Assembly (NCBI GenBank): GCA_018105865.1
Contig: CM030841.1
Coordinates: forward strand, 13,764,182 to 13,828,181
Source of the DNA: Metaphire vulgaris
Lineage: Eukaryota; Annelida; Clitellata; Crassiclitellata; Megascolecidae
Reading direction: 5' to 3'
DNA: 64,000 bases
Below, one piece after another: positions 1 through 12,506 of the stretch. A program made the position numbers and the translations under genes. Numbering within the stretch: position 1 is the first letter of the stretch; each line of letters opens with the position of its first letter. The notes under the pieces were generated by a model. It did no database searches, had not been told where the DNA came from, and saw nothing but the letters and a program-made list of their open reading frames with translations.

Positions 1-1329
1 AATGATGGACTGATTGATGGTGCCCAGTCACTTGACCATCAAAAAATGCTACTGAGCTTACTAAATATAGGCAAGCACTCTCTGCTTGTCATAATACAAA
101 TACAAGAGGTGTAATTTTCTTACTGAAATACCTCTACAATAAAACCATAGTTTAAAACTACAATGAGATATTATTAAAGCTCCTTATTAGTGCCTAAAAT
201 GTCTGAAGTCCAATAGTTCATCCTCAATTAAATCATATCCCACACACTATCGGACTCTGCACTCTACAGCTAAATTATAGACCAACCACAAATCAGAATA
301 AACAGCTGTCGTTGCATTACTTATGAACAATATTGTTGATCTATCCTACAAGCGCTATGCCAATAAATAGATTTTACTTACTTATGTTGCACTTAGTTTA
401 TGAGTTGTGACTTGTGATACGCATGACTGTGACCAGCGCACCCTTTTGTGTTGATCATAGTGAAAATATCAAAGTAAGAATATACACAGACCCTTCAAGT
501 CCCATTGTAAACTAGTTATTTCTGGACTGCCATATTGATTGATTGATTGAAGATAATTTATTTCAAACTCAAACTCAAAGTATCTATACATATGCAGAAC
601 TAGTACAACTAAATAAGTAACATAATATGACCCTAATTTACAATGTAACAATTATGTAACACATAGGCTAATATGAGAGTTCATTGATAACATAGTAAAG
701 GAGTTCATCAGATCAATATAATATTAAATATTAGCTAAAATATACGAATAACAGCATAATAAACAATTAATAAGTGGAATTTCGATATGATAAAGTCTTA
801 TAACTTAAAGTTATAAGGCATCACTGCGATGACCCTTCAACTGAAAACTTAGCTATTCTAGGAATATGGCATGAGTAGCGTTAGTTATTCTATGCTTGTG
901 ATGTACCTTTGGTCAACTGAGTGAATTTTAATGGTCTTCTTGCGTTTCAACATTTAATCCGAATTGACACGCCTACTGTTAAATCATACGCCATTCGTGT
1001 CTATTGTAGCGCCACAAAAATTACGATAAAACCAAGAGTGGATGTAATGTAGATCCAGAGAGGTGAACGCTTTACTAGTCGAGAGGTTGGCTGGTGTTGG
1101 TGTTATTGTTATTGTTTTTCGATCGATTTCTTGTTCTGTAGTTATGCTGGTAATAATATTACGACCGCCGTTTGTTCTATAGAATTTCTGTTTGACCTTT
1201 TGTCTGTGGGCGGAACGGGGGATTACAATCAGAACTGGTCGTCATGTAGCTGAAACTTATTACCGGCATAACTACTGCATCTCAAATGTTTTGTATTTGC
1301 TTTTCTTATAGCGCAGGGCTATATATACA
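1..1329. other. 5' flank of the glutaminase gene, no gene seen
   Basis: AT-rich non-coding DNA with no convincing exon. A short GATT/ATTG tetranucleotide run lies near 535-550. A stretch near 320-385 ending in repeated ACTT resembles a retroposon tail. The last 200 bases should hold the glutaminase promoter. An acceptor-like pyrimidine tract ending in TATAG at about 1311 may mark a 5' untranslated exon. Confidence 0.4.
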
Positions 1330-3087
1330 ATGAAAGCTACATGTATGTCATATGCGATGGTGACATCAGTGCAGCCTGTTCTGAGAAAGACTTTACAAAA
1401 GCTCAACGGTTTCAAGTACTGTGGATGTCTGTGCTTGACTCCAGAAAATGGTTATAAATATTTCCGCACTGAAGACATACAGACCAATGAACTGAAGGCA
1501 ACAGCTTCAAAGCCATATAAAGGGGAAGATAGTTTAGCAGGTTTCAGCTATCACCAGTTTCTTGATCACTTCTATGACCTTCTTCGTGAAGGTCAAGACA
1601 AAGCCCGTGTATCACGGCTTCTGAGGGGTATAAAAAATTCTGGATTGTGGAAAAATGACCTGCGTTTGGCAGAAACAATGAAGAAAATTGCCGATTTCCA
1701 TCTTAATTCCGGAGATGGTGTTGACATTTTGTTAGACAAGGAAGGCCTCAAGGACTGCATTCAGGACAATATAGTAATGATTCGAAAGGCATTTGTTGGA
1801 GACCTTGTAATTCCAGAATTTCCCAAGTTTTGCAATGTGATCGATGAAATTTACTGGGCATGCAGGTCCAACACGGGTGGTAGAGTGTCTACCTATATAC
1901 CACAGCTTGCAAGTTACAGTCCAGATTACTGGGGCATCTCCTTGTGTACGGTCGATGGACAGCGGCACGCTATTGGTGACGTCGAAGTTCCATTCACTGT
2001 TCAGTCCAGCGGTAAACCGATTAACTATGCCTTGGCGGTTCACGAACTGGGCGCGGAAGTTGTTCATCAGTACATCGGTCATGAGCCTAACGGTGAAACG
2101 TATTCTTCCATCAAACTCAATAAAGAAGGTAAACCCCACAATCCGATGAACAACGATGGCGCTTTGATTGTCACGTCACTTCTCTACAGCAACATGTCCC
2201 TCGCTGAACGTTTTGATTCGGTGATGTCACAGTACAAGCGTCTAAGCGGCGGCGAATACATCTCGTTCAACAATTCCACTTTCTTGTCAGAAAAGGAGGT
2301 TGCCGATAGGAATTATGCGCTCGGCTACTATCTTCGTGAGAATAAGTGCTTTCCCGATGGTATCAACCTTAATGATACCATGGATCTTTATTTTCAGTTA
2401 TGCTCATTGGAGATCACTGGAAATTCTGGAGCAGTTATTGCAGCATGCCTTGCAAACGGAGGCTACTGCCCGTTAACAGAAGAACAGATCCTGACGTCGA
2501 CTGCTGTTCGAAATACTCTGTCGCTGATGCATTCCTGCGGAATGTATGACTACTCTGGAGGATTTGCATTTACTGTGGGCCTTCCTGGAAAGGCGGGAAT
2601 ATCGGGCGGCATTTTGTTAGTGGTGCCAAATGTCCTTGGAATGTGCCTCTGGTCGCCGCGTTTGGACGAAAAGGGAAACAGCGTGCGCGGATTGCAGTTC
2701 TGCAAGCAACTTGTGCGAAAGTTTAACTTTCATCATTACAGTTGCCTTCAGCGACCTGGGGTTGAACTCGACCCTCGCGTGAAACGTACCGACATGCAGA
2801 GCAACCTGATCGTCAAACTCCTCTTTAGTGCCTGCAATGGCGACCTCACCGGACTCATAAAAATGGCCATGGCAAATACGGACATGACGCTGGCAGACTA
2901 CGACGGCAGAACTGCGCTTCACCTGGCAGCGTCCGAAGGCCACCTGGAATGCGTCAAGTTCCTCGTGGAGAAGTGTGGCGTTCCAATTGATGCCAAAGAT
3001 CGTTGGGGTCAGAAGCCTGTGGATGATGCTGTCAGATTTGGTCATGAGGCAGTTACAGTGTACCTAGAGAATGCAAGTAAAACGTGA
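1330..3087 (+). CDS. GLS: Glutaminase (kidney/GLS type), single exon
   Basis: Hydrolyses L-glutamine to glutamate and ammonia, in mitochondria for this family. The 585-residue frame is open from ATG to TGA with no intron. Residues 70-135 match the N-terminal EF-hand-like segment, 175-465 the serine-dependent glutaminase domain, and 490-580 the C-terminal ankyrin repeats (TALHLAASEGH, RWGQKPVDDA). Catalytic positions are all present by alignment to human GLS: Tyr189, Ser226 and Lys229 in QSSGK, Asn275, Glu321, Asn328, Tyr354 and Tyr406; human Val484 is Ile424. The N-terminus is basic and shorter than the human extension (669 residues for human KGA), so mitochondrial import is plausible but not proven. 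Vertebrate GLS is spread over many exons, so the absence of introns suggests a retrocopy or lineage intron loss. The frame is intact and the active site conserved, so it is likely functional. Confidence 0.93.
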   Translation: MKATCMSYAMVTSVQPVLRKTLQKLNGFKYCGCLCLTPENGYKYFRTEDIQTNELKATASKPYKGEDSLAGFSYHQFLDHFYDLLREGQDKARVSRLLRGIKNSGLWKNDLRLAETMKKIADFHLNSGDGVDILLDKEGLKDCIQDNIVMIRKAFVGDLVIPEFPKFCNVIDEIYWACRSNTGGRVSTYIPQLASYSPDYWGISLCTVDGQRHAIGDVEVPFTVQSSGKPINYALAVHELGAEVVHQYIGHEPNGETYSSIKLNKEGKPHNPMNNDGALIVTSLLYSNMSLAERFDSVMSQYKRLSGGEYISFNNSTFLSEKEVADRNYALGYYLRENKCFPDGINLNDTMDLYFQLCSLEITGNSGAVIAACLANGGYCPLTEEQILTSTAVRNTLSLMHSCGMYDYSGGFAFTVGLPGKAGISGGILLVVPNVLGMCLWSPRLDEKGNSVRGLQFCKQLVRKFNFHHYSCLQRPGVELDPRVKRTDMQSNLIVKLLFSACNGDLTGLIKMAMANTDMTLADYDGRTALHLAASEGHLECVKFLVEKCGVPIDAKDRWGQKPVDDAVRFGHEAVTVYLENASKT

Positions 3088-3265
3088 TGTATTACCGCAC
3101 TTAAGGGACTAAAAGACTGTGTCCAGAAGATTAATTATTAAAACTGTTAACGTTAAGTTTTCAACAAGAAAATTACATTTTTGATAAAATTATTTCCTAT
3201 TAGGTATCGTCTTGAAATAGCAGACTTTGTTATAGCAGAATTTCAGCTATGAATTTGGTTATAAT

Positions 3266-3667
3266 TAGAGCTGTACCGATTGCACATTTTGCCGATTGTT
3301 CCGATTACCGATTGTTCCGATTGTTAGACAACCGATTGTTTTGCGATGAATTATTGGAATTCTCCAAATCAGGCGTTTTTAATGATCATGATAGCGTAAA
3401 TGCACATATTTTCAGGTTCAATTCGAGGTTTGCCAAGAGATTCAATGCATTGATCATTGATGAATAATGATTTTGCTATCAATACTTTTATGTCAATTTT
3501 TATATGTTCACATTGTAATTTATAACCGATTGTTTCAATTATCGTAATAATCGCCAGAAAACAAGTGTTGCGATTAATAATGGCACCAGACTGGCACCCG
3601 ATTACCGATTGTTCCGATTGTCCTAATAATCGGTCCGACAGAATATTGCCGATTAATTACAGCTCTA
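3266..3667. mobile_element. hAT-type non-autonomous element (402 bp)
   Basis: Ends are inverted repeats beginning TAGAGCTGTA. The element is flanked by a perfect 8-bp duplication, GTTATAAT, at 3258-3265 and 3668-3675, diagnostic of hAT transposition. The interior carries many copies of CCGATTGTT. No transposase frame. It lies just downstream of the glutaminase stop. Confidence 0.85.
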
Positions 3668-4214
3668 GTTATAATATATTCTAGAACCTATTTTCATATT
3701 ATAATTATATATAATTAATTATATTTCATTATGGACTGTTTGTTAGTGAAGGCACACCATGGACTAAGTGCCTTAAAAGGATAATTTTTTTAGAAATGAT
3801 TTATAATATTTTAATTAGTTATTGTGAGCCTATGGACAAAGTAATTGCTTGTTTAACTTGGTGTTTTCCAGTTCCTTTCTCATCCAATTACTTTTTATCC
3901 AAGCTCCCCTATATAGAGAGTTAGGACCAACCTCTGTGATAGCCATTTGCAGCTAGTGAGTGACTCAGTATTAATAATCATGAATAGCAGTTGAATATGT
4001 CTGGGTGTGTGTGTAAGTGATAAAATTGCCTTTTTCCTCCATGAAAATTTGTTGGTAGCTTACACTGCCCCCTATATTTTTCTTGTATTTCATTTACCTG
4101 TGGCTGACTTATTACAATTTCTCTGTTATATAAATGTCATTCTGACTCCAAGATTTAGTCATGGTTAAATATTTTATAATGCTGTACTGTACTTGCTAAA
4201 TATATACTGTATAG

Positions 4215-4876
4215 CAGGGGTACTCAAGCTGCCCTCTGCAGTCCACAATGCGGGCCGCGAGTGCGTTTCTTGTGGACCGCCACAGCTTTCTGTGACTGAG
4301 AAATTCTGAGCCTGTAATATGGGCTTAATTACTTACTGTTGTCACTGCAAACAAGCAATTTTGTGCTTAAAACTTTATCATGAGCTAAATTTAGTTGTGG
4401 TCACTGTTGTGAAATTAGTCAATTTTCTACAATGCAATTCAGCGCTCAGAAAAAACAGTGGTGGACTTACAAGAGAAATTATTCTCCTTTGCAACAGAAT
4501 TCAATATTTTCATAAATGACTTGGATGGCAGCATAGTGCTTCATTTTGATTATGCAGTCAAAGAAACAATATTTCACACTAGTAACTGAGTGGGACTGCA
4601 AAATGTGCTTTAAGATCTGTTCTAATTGAAATTTTCTGATTCAGCTAAAATTTATTCTATGCCTTTTAAAAATTTAGTCTTGTTTTATGTTACCTTGGTT
4701 TGCTTATAACAGTCTGTAATGAGGACCTAATATGCTGTACCTAATTGCCTAATGTTGCCTAATATGCTGTACTTGTCACAGGAATAGTTGGACTTCCCTT
4801 GTAACTATGGGAGTGTACCACACGAACAATGGAAGACTGGATGTGGACCGCCTTTAAAAATGTTTGAGTATCCCCG
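4215..4876. mobile_element. hAT-type non-autonomous element (662 bp)
   Basis: Left end CAGGGGTACTCAA, right end its imperfect inverse (TTGAGTATCCCCG). The flanks CTGTATAG and CAGTATAG are an 8-bp target duplication with one mismatch. The interior has no long frame. The termini resemble those of the element at 44238-44445. Confidence 0.75.
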
Positions 4877-5558
4877 CAGTATAGCCTTAATAGTAATTTG
4901 ATTTGTTTATCAGTGAATGTTATGTGACATATTATATGGTGCTTATATAGAATGAAATAGTTTAGTTATGTAAATGATGTTCATAATTAAGTAGCATAAC
5001 TCCAGTTCTGGACAGAATTCTTTACAAGCAGTGCTAGGAGATGAGCATCAAAACCTGTAATAATGTTATTAAACTGATCATTGTCTGTTTTATTGTGAGC
5101 TGGTGTCATTTATTCAGTTTTTATTCAGTTTGTGTAATTAAGCAAATTGATTTACAAAAATAAATTCTTATTTCAGTATGAGAGATTAAGGCATGTTGAA
5201 GAATTGTATAATTATTTAAATTAAATATTTTTATTTCTCTATGGGATTACATGTGGAAATTTGTAGCATATTGTTATTGAATACACAAACGTTGCTACTT
5301 AGGATAAGTGCCTTTGATTTTTCATGGCACCAGGTGAGGTGATTGAGGGTGGTTGGTAAGCTTTCCATTAAATGTACTGATTCACTGCCAAGTTGACTGA
5401 GTAAGTGATTTGGAACATAAACAGCTTTAAAGTTTCTGCTGTGACCAAGAGCTTGGAATCCGGGACCTGGCTAATGATCGACCTTTGCAAACTATTAGCA
5501 AGCATAGAGCCATTTCATTCAAAAGGCTGGAGTAGGAAGTAAAAATATTTTGTCAAAG

Positions 5559-6033
5559 AATTTTAATTCGTTTCATCACTCTTCTGAATTTTTGCATATC
5601 TATAGCCTACTGTAGCACTAGCATTGTCCAATTTCAAACAGGGTATAAATTTTATAATATTTTTGTGGTCTATAAAATCTGTAATAGAAGAAACCAGCTC
5701 TCTTAAGTGCCATCTTATCTCTCGATTGATTTTTTTAGACATTTGACAGAATAGATTTCTGAAAGACTTTGTATAGTGTCATTTCAAATGGCTCATTATT
5801 TTTTGTGGCATTTTGAAAGCTCTAGAAAAAAAATTGAGACAGAATATATTGACAATTCTAGTACGGTTTGGCACAGCAAAGATGGGGACACAAGAATATG
5901 TGGGTTTAATTTGTTTCATCAGTCTTCTGAATTTTTGCATATCTATAGCCTACTGTAGCCCTAGTCCTTGCATTGTCCAATTTCAAACAGGCCATGTTGG
6001 CCCACCGAATATTTGGCTTGTGGCGCCCTCCAT
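5559..6033 (+). repeat. Interspersed repeat with internal ~345-bp tandem unit
   Basis: Begins near TTAATTCGTTTCATCACT, and the same text returns about 343 bases later. A second, very similar copy of the whole block, with the same internal duplication, lies at 47163-47633 on the same strand. The end runs into text ending GGCGCCCTCCATG in both copies. No coding signal. Confidence 0.8.
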
Positions 6034-6544
6034 GCAAAGAAATGCACGTTTTAAGCTGTTGCAGTAGCCTAGATGGTAACTGATTGATTGGTCACTGGGG
6101 TCAATTTCCAGAGTTCCATTTTTAGCCCAGTAACAGGAGACCAGCAGCATTGTTAAAATTGACTGGTTTTGCTGTTTCAAAGAGCAATAAAGTGTTCATG
6201 ATTGTGATAATTTCAATAGTTGAATTGTTTGCTCCTTTCATATAAATATAACAAAACACTAAATGAACGAATTAGTTCAAAAGAACAAGGTCGTAATCAA
6301 AGGGTAATTATTTCACTCGTGAGCAACGCTGATAAGGTACGAGTATAATGGGACTGATTGGTACTTACTGACTCTGGTACTAAACAGGGTCAATATATCT
6401 TGCCTTCCTTTGAAAGAAGTCTTTGGTCAACCTTCCGCTGTTGATAGTTCGAAGGGCGAAGGCAGCTTGTTGATATATTCTATCGTTTTATAATAAATAC
6501 AATTCAAAATTCTAAGAAATTCATCTTCTCAGCTTTGAGGAAAG

Positions 6545-9500
6545 ATGTCGGCCATTTACAAAGCGGTGACAACGACGGTTGGAAGACTCGTACCTCAGAA
6601 GCTGCAGCCGTTCTGGAAACATCCTGCCGGTATGCTTCATACGCTAGCTTTAAATAACATCATCAATAAACTTCTATGACGCCACTATGATAATGCCCAG
6701 GGCATCATCTGATGGCGCACTAAATCCAAATTGAATTAGAGCCAGGTCAAGCCGGAAAGATCAGTCAGAAATGGCGGGGGAGCATTCTAAGGGGAATAAA
6801 CCAAGTCAGACAGGTATGTTTTAAAGCTTAGGGCCACACACTGAGAAACAACTAGGTCGAGGAATAAGTCGCTTCTGAAGGTAATAGGGTTCATTATATA
6901 ACATGGTTTTAAATACCGAAACACAGATTTTATAATTAATTCGGTATTTGATAGGAAGCCAATGTGGTGACTGTCTAGCTGGAGTTATATGTTCTAATCT
7001 GGGAGTTTTGGATATTAATCTTCACATTCTTCACACTGTTATAACGCGTGACGACTGTGATGTTAAAGATATCTGCGTTTATCTACTGACATTTTCTGAT
7101 CATGGCCTTGTTATCTTCGACTTACCACATCCACTTTCAAAACCAATTTATGCAGTTCATCAATTATGTGGCTGGCACTCGATGAACTTGGACTGCCTGC
7201 AGTCCTCACTAGTTACTAGTCCTCTTTGTCAGAATCCCATGGCTTATGCCAACAAATCAGTTACGGAACTCTTTGATCTGTATAGTGCCTCACTCTCCAA
7301 GATCGTAGATGAACTACTCCTGAAAGACAGTGAGAGCCAGGCATCTGGTTTGACAATGAATGTCATTGTCTTTGGCAAGAGACCCGTATTTTTGAGAGAC
7401 ACTAGTGGTGAACTTTGAATTCTGATGATCGAAATGAATGGATTACATCTATCAGAAATCTTCACAAAAGCTACCATCACAGAGAATCACAGTACATTAC
7501 TGAGCTTTTCAAATCACCCTATTCCACTGCACATCGCCTGCTCCGCTCCTCTGATCAGAAGAATGTTTATGTTCCTAGATCACGCTCTGCTCTTACTCAG
7601 TGTCGAGCTTTTGCAGTGACTGGACCCTCCCTCTGGAATGCCTTGAACCCATCCATTTTGGCCTCACTTCTTACTCCCTCGCTCCCGTTCAATGCAAAAG
7701 CTAAAGTCCCACTACTTTATCATGCGACCCCAATGCCAGGAGTGCCTCTGAGTAGAAATATACGAGGTGCTATACAAATGCTACATTACATTACATTGCA
7801 TGACTCATCCTATTATTTCATGTTGTTGTTATTATTATTATGTGCATTTGCTGTGGAATCTTGTGTTTCATCAGCTGCTTAATGCTGAACAATTCACTTT
7901 CTATCCTCCACCAAATTCGATCAGTTACCATTTTCGACCCTGTACTTATCCTTAACCTTATATTTATAGAATCAAAAATGCTTATCTTTGCAGAATGTAG
8001 GACTAATCTTGTAATAACTGAGGAGGAGCAACATGAATGGATTCTAGATTTTAAAAAAGTGCTGGTTTTTAAGAGTTGAGATTTTTGGCTGTGTGATTCT
8101 GACCTACCTTTGACAGTAAAATTGCCAACTTGGATGGATTGGATAAGTGATTTTATCATTGAACGTATATCTTGAAGCTGAGCTTTTTGTGGTCCAGAAG
8201 CCAACTAGCAGACAAGTCAATCTGCATGCATCAGCACCAACTTGTTCTTCCATGCGGCGTTATTGGGAGATGTTCGTCAAATAATCCATTTTTGTTCTTC
8301 TACTAATCCTGCTGTCTTTAGAAAATGCTGCCAAAGTCGTTGAAAGCAGTGAACTCTTATGTGAATGATTTTGTGGTCTAGGTGTTCTTTCTTTTCATGA
8401 ATTGCTCTGGCATTAATGCCAAGGTAATGCCTTTTTAATGCCAAGGTAATGCCTTTATACTTGTATAAGAATGGCAAGCAGTAAACTTATTGCAAATTTA
8501 TGATAACATTGTGACTTTAGCCTTGATTGTGCATGCAATGAGCTTACTAATAATATAATGTCTAACTATTTGGATGTGTCTTCAATCTGTCTCTAACAGA
8601 ACATATGAATAGCACGATCCTGGCTTAAATCTGCCAAATTGAATAAAATTGCAAACCAAGAGCTGCTTGTTGGTCACTTTCCTTCAAGATTTTTATTGTT
8701 CACAAGTTTGTGATTATTCATGTACTTTGACTCACAATCCCATTGTTGATTTCAAGAGATTTCAAGATATTTCAAGAGTTGTATTGTTCACAAGTTTTTG
8801 ATTACCAGTACTCACTTACATTGACTCACAATCCACTGTTGATTTCAAGAGATGTGTCTGTTACAAACCATTTTTATTACGCTACTCACCATTGCTTCTT
8901 GACTTGTGGGTTGATTGTTCTTTTATGAGTGACACTCCTTAAGGTCCTGTGAGTTGACATATCCACTGTCATTCCTCTGTAGCACAGGGCATGATGCATT
9001 ACAGACCATCTGTTTATTTTGAATCTAATTTTGAGTCTGTGTTTTACTGTCTAAATGATTTTGCCCAATGCAAAATGTTATTGTTTTTATTTTTCATTCT
9101 TGCTTTTCAGGACCTCAGACGATTTTCTTTTGGGCTCCAACTTTCAAATGGGCAAGTTTATTTTTGTATTAATTTATAATATATCAGAGTTTTTATTTCT
9201 AAACAGTCTGGTGATGAATTTGAAATTGACAAAGCTGTTAGTTTTTGCAAATGTTTTTTATATACTCTGTGTTTTGTTTGAAAGCAAAATAATTGAAAGT
9301 GGAGTATGTTGCGCATTGGTTCTGTTGATATGCACTGTATAACACAAACTAGCGTTTCTGAATTTTAATTCTCATGTATTTAATTGAAATTTCAGGGCCT
9401 GGTTTTTGCTGGACTTGCAGATTATGGCCGACCTGCAGAAAAATTAAGCATTACTCAGTCTACGGCACTTGCTGCTACAGGTAGAGGAAATCGTTCAGTG

Positions 9501-11108
9501 GCGTATTTAGAATTTTGGTAAGGGGGCCAGCCAGAGACGTCATTTCACTGTTTTTCAGGGAGGGCAAGACACTTTCAACCTGACAAGTTACAACTTTGGA
9601 AAAAGTTGACCTTTTTTTGCTTGTCAGGGTCTGAGGACAGGTTAGGCCAAGGACCAAAGGGGGCCATGGCCCAATGGTAAATACGCCACTGAAATCGTTA
9701 TATTATCATATAATTCAGTTAGGCAAGTTTGTAAAGTTTTGGAAGGGTTAAGATTAGAGATGCACCAATAATGCCTCCTGCCGATCATCGGCTGGCTGAT
9801 TACAGGCTTCGAACAATCCACTGATTATTGATACATTGAAGTTTCTTTGTTCGTTAAGTACAGAGTTTAATGTTCTGTCAAATGAATTGGATAAATGCTA
9901 TCTGTCCATTCCATCCGTAATTTGCACTCACTGGGTGAATGTACAAGAATTGAAGAAAGGATAAATAGCAATCAACAAATTAAATAAAATGTACCAACAA
10001 ATGGAGACTGGTATTATTTATAAAATAAGTGACTAATATATTTTCTGTAAGGCAAATGTATTTAATTGTAAGAATATGTAAGGCTTTATCCATCTACAGG
10101 CTAGGGACTTGATTTGTCCTATGACCTATATGACCTGTTTGCACATGGCAATCTGACTCCATTGATTACCGATACATTCAGGGCAATGATTTTAAAATCC
10201 TATTTTTCTCATATTATGAATTTTGGCAACTAGATGTATCAGCAGAATTATTCTTGTTAAATATAAATTTATTGTTTCAGTCTCTATATCACCAGTTGTA
10301 ACTCCTTAGGTGGCACTAAGTTTGACTTATTTTGCAAATTGAACTGTTTTAAATCATTTCCTATACTATTAAATATATTTGAATGAGATGGCTTTTTCAC
10401 AGGCAACAGCGTGCACACAGTACCAATTTATTTCTGCTGGGTCATCATTTTAGCTGCTTTGCAGTAAAATGGAGTCAGAATGCATGCTTTCCTCCTCGGG
10501 GTGCACCACGGTTTTCCATTGCCTTGAGCCTCAGGCTAAAACTACAGTGGATCAAAGGATGGCAGACTGAAGCAACCTACTTGATGAATGGCCGGCAGAT
10601 GAACCTACCTTCAAGTCAATGGCGGTCTCAGCGATACAAACAGGGGTTTTCTCGAAAATTACAACTGGCCACTTTCCCATGATTGGCCTTGGGTGTCATT
10701 TTCATTAGTAACTAAAAGGTTTTTATAAATGTTTGGTGGTTGGAGGATGAAGTTGTAATCTAATTTCTGAAGCATCCTGATTCTTTCTTTATCTTAGGTT
10801 GCATATGGGCCCGCTACTCAATGGTCATCATCCCGAAGAACTATAACCTTTTTGCAGTAAATTTTTTCCTGGGATTTACTGGATTGTGGCAATTGGCCCG
10901 CATTTACCAGTAAGTTGTACTGCTTTTCCTTATTCTTATAGTCACAAGATTTTGTAAGAATAATTATAATTAATAAATTTTGTCTTAGGTGACAGTTTGC
11001 TCAATATCCTGCATATGTGTGGCAGTTCATTTATTTCTAAAATATTTTATAAACGTTAATTTTGTTTGTTTGTTAAGGTACAGAAAAAGTTTACAAGCAC
11101 CAGAATAA
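6545..11108 (+). CDS. MPC2: Mitochondrial pyruvate carrier subunit 2 (5 exons)
   Basis: MPC2 pairs with MPC1 in the inner mitochondrial membrane to import pyruvate. Coding exons: 6545-6629, 9111-9151, 9396-9480, 10798-10909, 11078-11108. They join in phase to 117 residues (human MPC2 127). Family signatures in order: LQPFWKHPAG, IFFWAP.FKWG, AGLADYGRPAEKLS, then WARYSMVIIPKNYNLFAVNF, the hallmark of the last membrane helices. The protein is short and mostly membrane-embedded, with a short basic tail ending QAPE. Intron 2 begins GC rather than GT (donor GCAAGT at 9152). Intron 1 carries a SINE and a gutted LINE; intron 3 carries a hAT element. ATG 6545 is chosen because it opens the only frame joining exon 2 and sits where the family starts. 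Identity is very secure; the untranslated ends are not mapped. Confidence 0.95.
6650..6750 (-). repeat. SINE-like retroposon fragment (ATTG-tail family)
   Basis: Its reverse complement matches the blocks at 30285-30402 and 60700-60855, which read GTGTGCCAT, then GGCTGATGCC, then GGCATTATGA, and end in GATT/ATTG repeats. This copy is in the first intron of MPC2. Confidence 0.55.
6948..7805 (+). mobile_element. Internally deleted non-LTR retrotransposon (LINE)
   Basis: 6948-7418 encodes the end of an AP endonuclease domain (SDHGLVIFDLP, then a helical region ending in RPVFLRDTSGEL). 7415-7760 continues one base out of frame with DDRNEWITSIRNLHKSYHH, the usual stretch just before the reverse transcriptase. 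It then jumps directly to the 3' terminal motif (RAFAVTGPSLWNALNPS). The whole reverse transcriptase is missing. The copy ends in an ACATT-repeat tail. It lies in MPC2 intron 1, same strand. Family assignment beyond non-LTR retrotransposon is not attempted. Confidence 0.7.
8690..8856. repeat. Local tandem duplication (about 85-bp period)
   Basis: Two adjacent similar blocks, each running from TTGTTCACAAGTTT to TTGATTTCAAGAGAT, separated by a shorter AGATTTCAAGAT stutter. It lies in MPC2 intron 1. Confidence 0.65.
9496..9691. mobile_element. hAT-type MITE in MPC2 intron 3
   Basis: Both ends read CAGTGGCGTATTTA as inverted repeats. Perfect 8-bp target duplication AAATCGTT at 9488-9495 and 9692-9699. 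The insertion begins only 15 bases after the donor of MPC2 exon 3 (9480) without disturbing it. Confidence 0.87.
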
Positions 11109-11289
11109 TATCAGAAGAATTTAAAGATGTTCGCTTTAAATGACAAACTGTTGGATAGTTTTGCTTGTTTAGCATATACAGTAATTTTAAAAACCTTTTA
11201 TTGCATCTTCTATAAACACACTCAACCAGTTTAAGGAAGAAACTCTTGCATAATATCTGTTTTATTGTTAATTTAATGATAAGCATTAG

Positions 11290-11560
11290 TTTGTATGGGG
11301 GCAGGAAAAATGGCAGATTGGTAAAAAGCTAGTGGCACGCTGACAGAATGGATTCGACTCCTGCAGGAGCCCCTAAAGTTGACTCAGCCTTCATTGTCTA
11401 GAGGTCGGTGGTAAATGGAGTTGCAGCTTTGGCTGTGAAGGTAAAACACCGGTCTGAAGAAAGCAATGGCGCACACTATCTGCATCACTGCATGCCTCAA
11501 AGCAGAGATTAGTGCTGAAATCTAGTATGGGCGAACCTTTACCTTACCTTATTAGTTTGT
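11290..11560 (+). repeat. tRNA-derived SINE-like element
   Basis: Contains a Pol III box-B-like GATTCGACTCC near 11352 and ends in an ACCTT repeat near 11535-11550. Non-coding and downstream of MPC2, so it may be close to its 3' untranslated region. Confidence 0.45.
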
Positions 11561-12117
11561 ATGAAAGGTAAGCTGGTTCTATAGGAACAGTCGTGTTAAT
11601 ATTGCTCATTTATGGGAAACAGAAATGCTGACAAAATCAACGTTAGTGAATAATATCAAATGACTATGGTTGAGCAGTCAGCTACAGGTTACTGTTGCTG
11701 CAATGATTACCTGAAAGTTTTTAAAAATAGAGTGTAACTTTAGTTCATTTTTAGCATTTAGTTCTAGGATGTGCTCAAGTAGGACTTTTCAAGCATGTAT
11801 GTTCCAAAAGGAATTTTCTACTGTATATTATAAAGTTTCTACATGTTGCTGCTACAGTCAAGTGTTTAATACAATATTGTATATTGACATTGGATTTGTG
11901 TTGGTATTTTTGTTTTTAGTTTTAAAACAAAATTAAAGTAGCACTGTGTGGTACACTGAACTTTTTAGTTTCTCATATTCACAGAAAATCAACTAAATAT
12001 CATCTACATACCGTGTATTTAAACATTTAATTAAAACCAACTTTCTGATTATGCTTGCTTTGACCTTGGTTATATTTTGGAAATATAAATTGAAGCATAG
12101 ATTAAAGCTCTAATGTT

Positions 12118-12312
12118 TGGAATAATGGAGGGTGCCAATAAGAGAGGGAGACCACACAAGGAATGGTGTGATGATATTGAAGAATGGTGTGGAAGCAGTT
12201 TACAGGATCTTAGCCACAGAGCAACGGACAGGAAAGAATGGCAGAAAACTGTGGAGATGGCATTATACACCAACGGGCGATGAGCCCACGGTTAATGATG
12301 ATGATGATAGAT
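12118..12312 (+). mobile_element. LINE 3' end (reverse transcriptase C-terminus)
   Basis: Encodes ANKRGRPHKEWCDDIEEWCG followed by SLQDLSHRATDRKEWQK, the typical C-terminal end of non-LTR reverse transcriptases, then a stop and a GATGAT tail at 12294-12310. Strongly 5' truncated. Confidence 0.75.
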
Positions 12313-12506
12313 TATTTAATGCAATTTCACTGGCTCTAAAGTTTACCACTTAATTTATGGCAGTCTGTTAGTGCACATCAATTGCAAAAACATATCTCTC
12401 GGCAACTTAATTATGTCTATGGTAAGTCACAAATTAGCAGTACAGTAGTTCATTTAAATTTGGTGCCTTTGCTTTTATGAAACTGTCACTGAATGTGATA
12501 GCTATG

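Noticed and set aside
1732..2139. Long minus-strand and alternative-frame reading frames across the glutaminase gene
   Set aside because: They are shadows of the conserved coding strand and match no family.
9757..10330. hAT-like left end TAGAGATGCACCAATA
   Set aside because: The matching right end and an 8-bp duplication were not found, so the element boundaries cannot be given.
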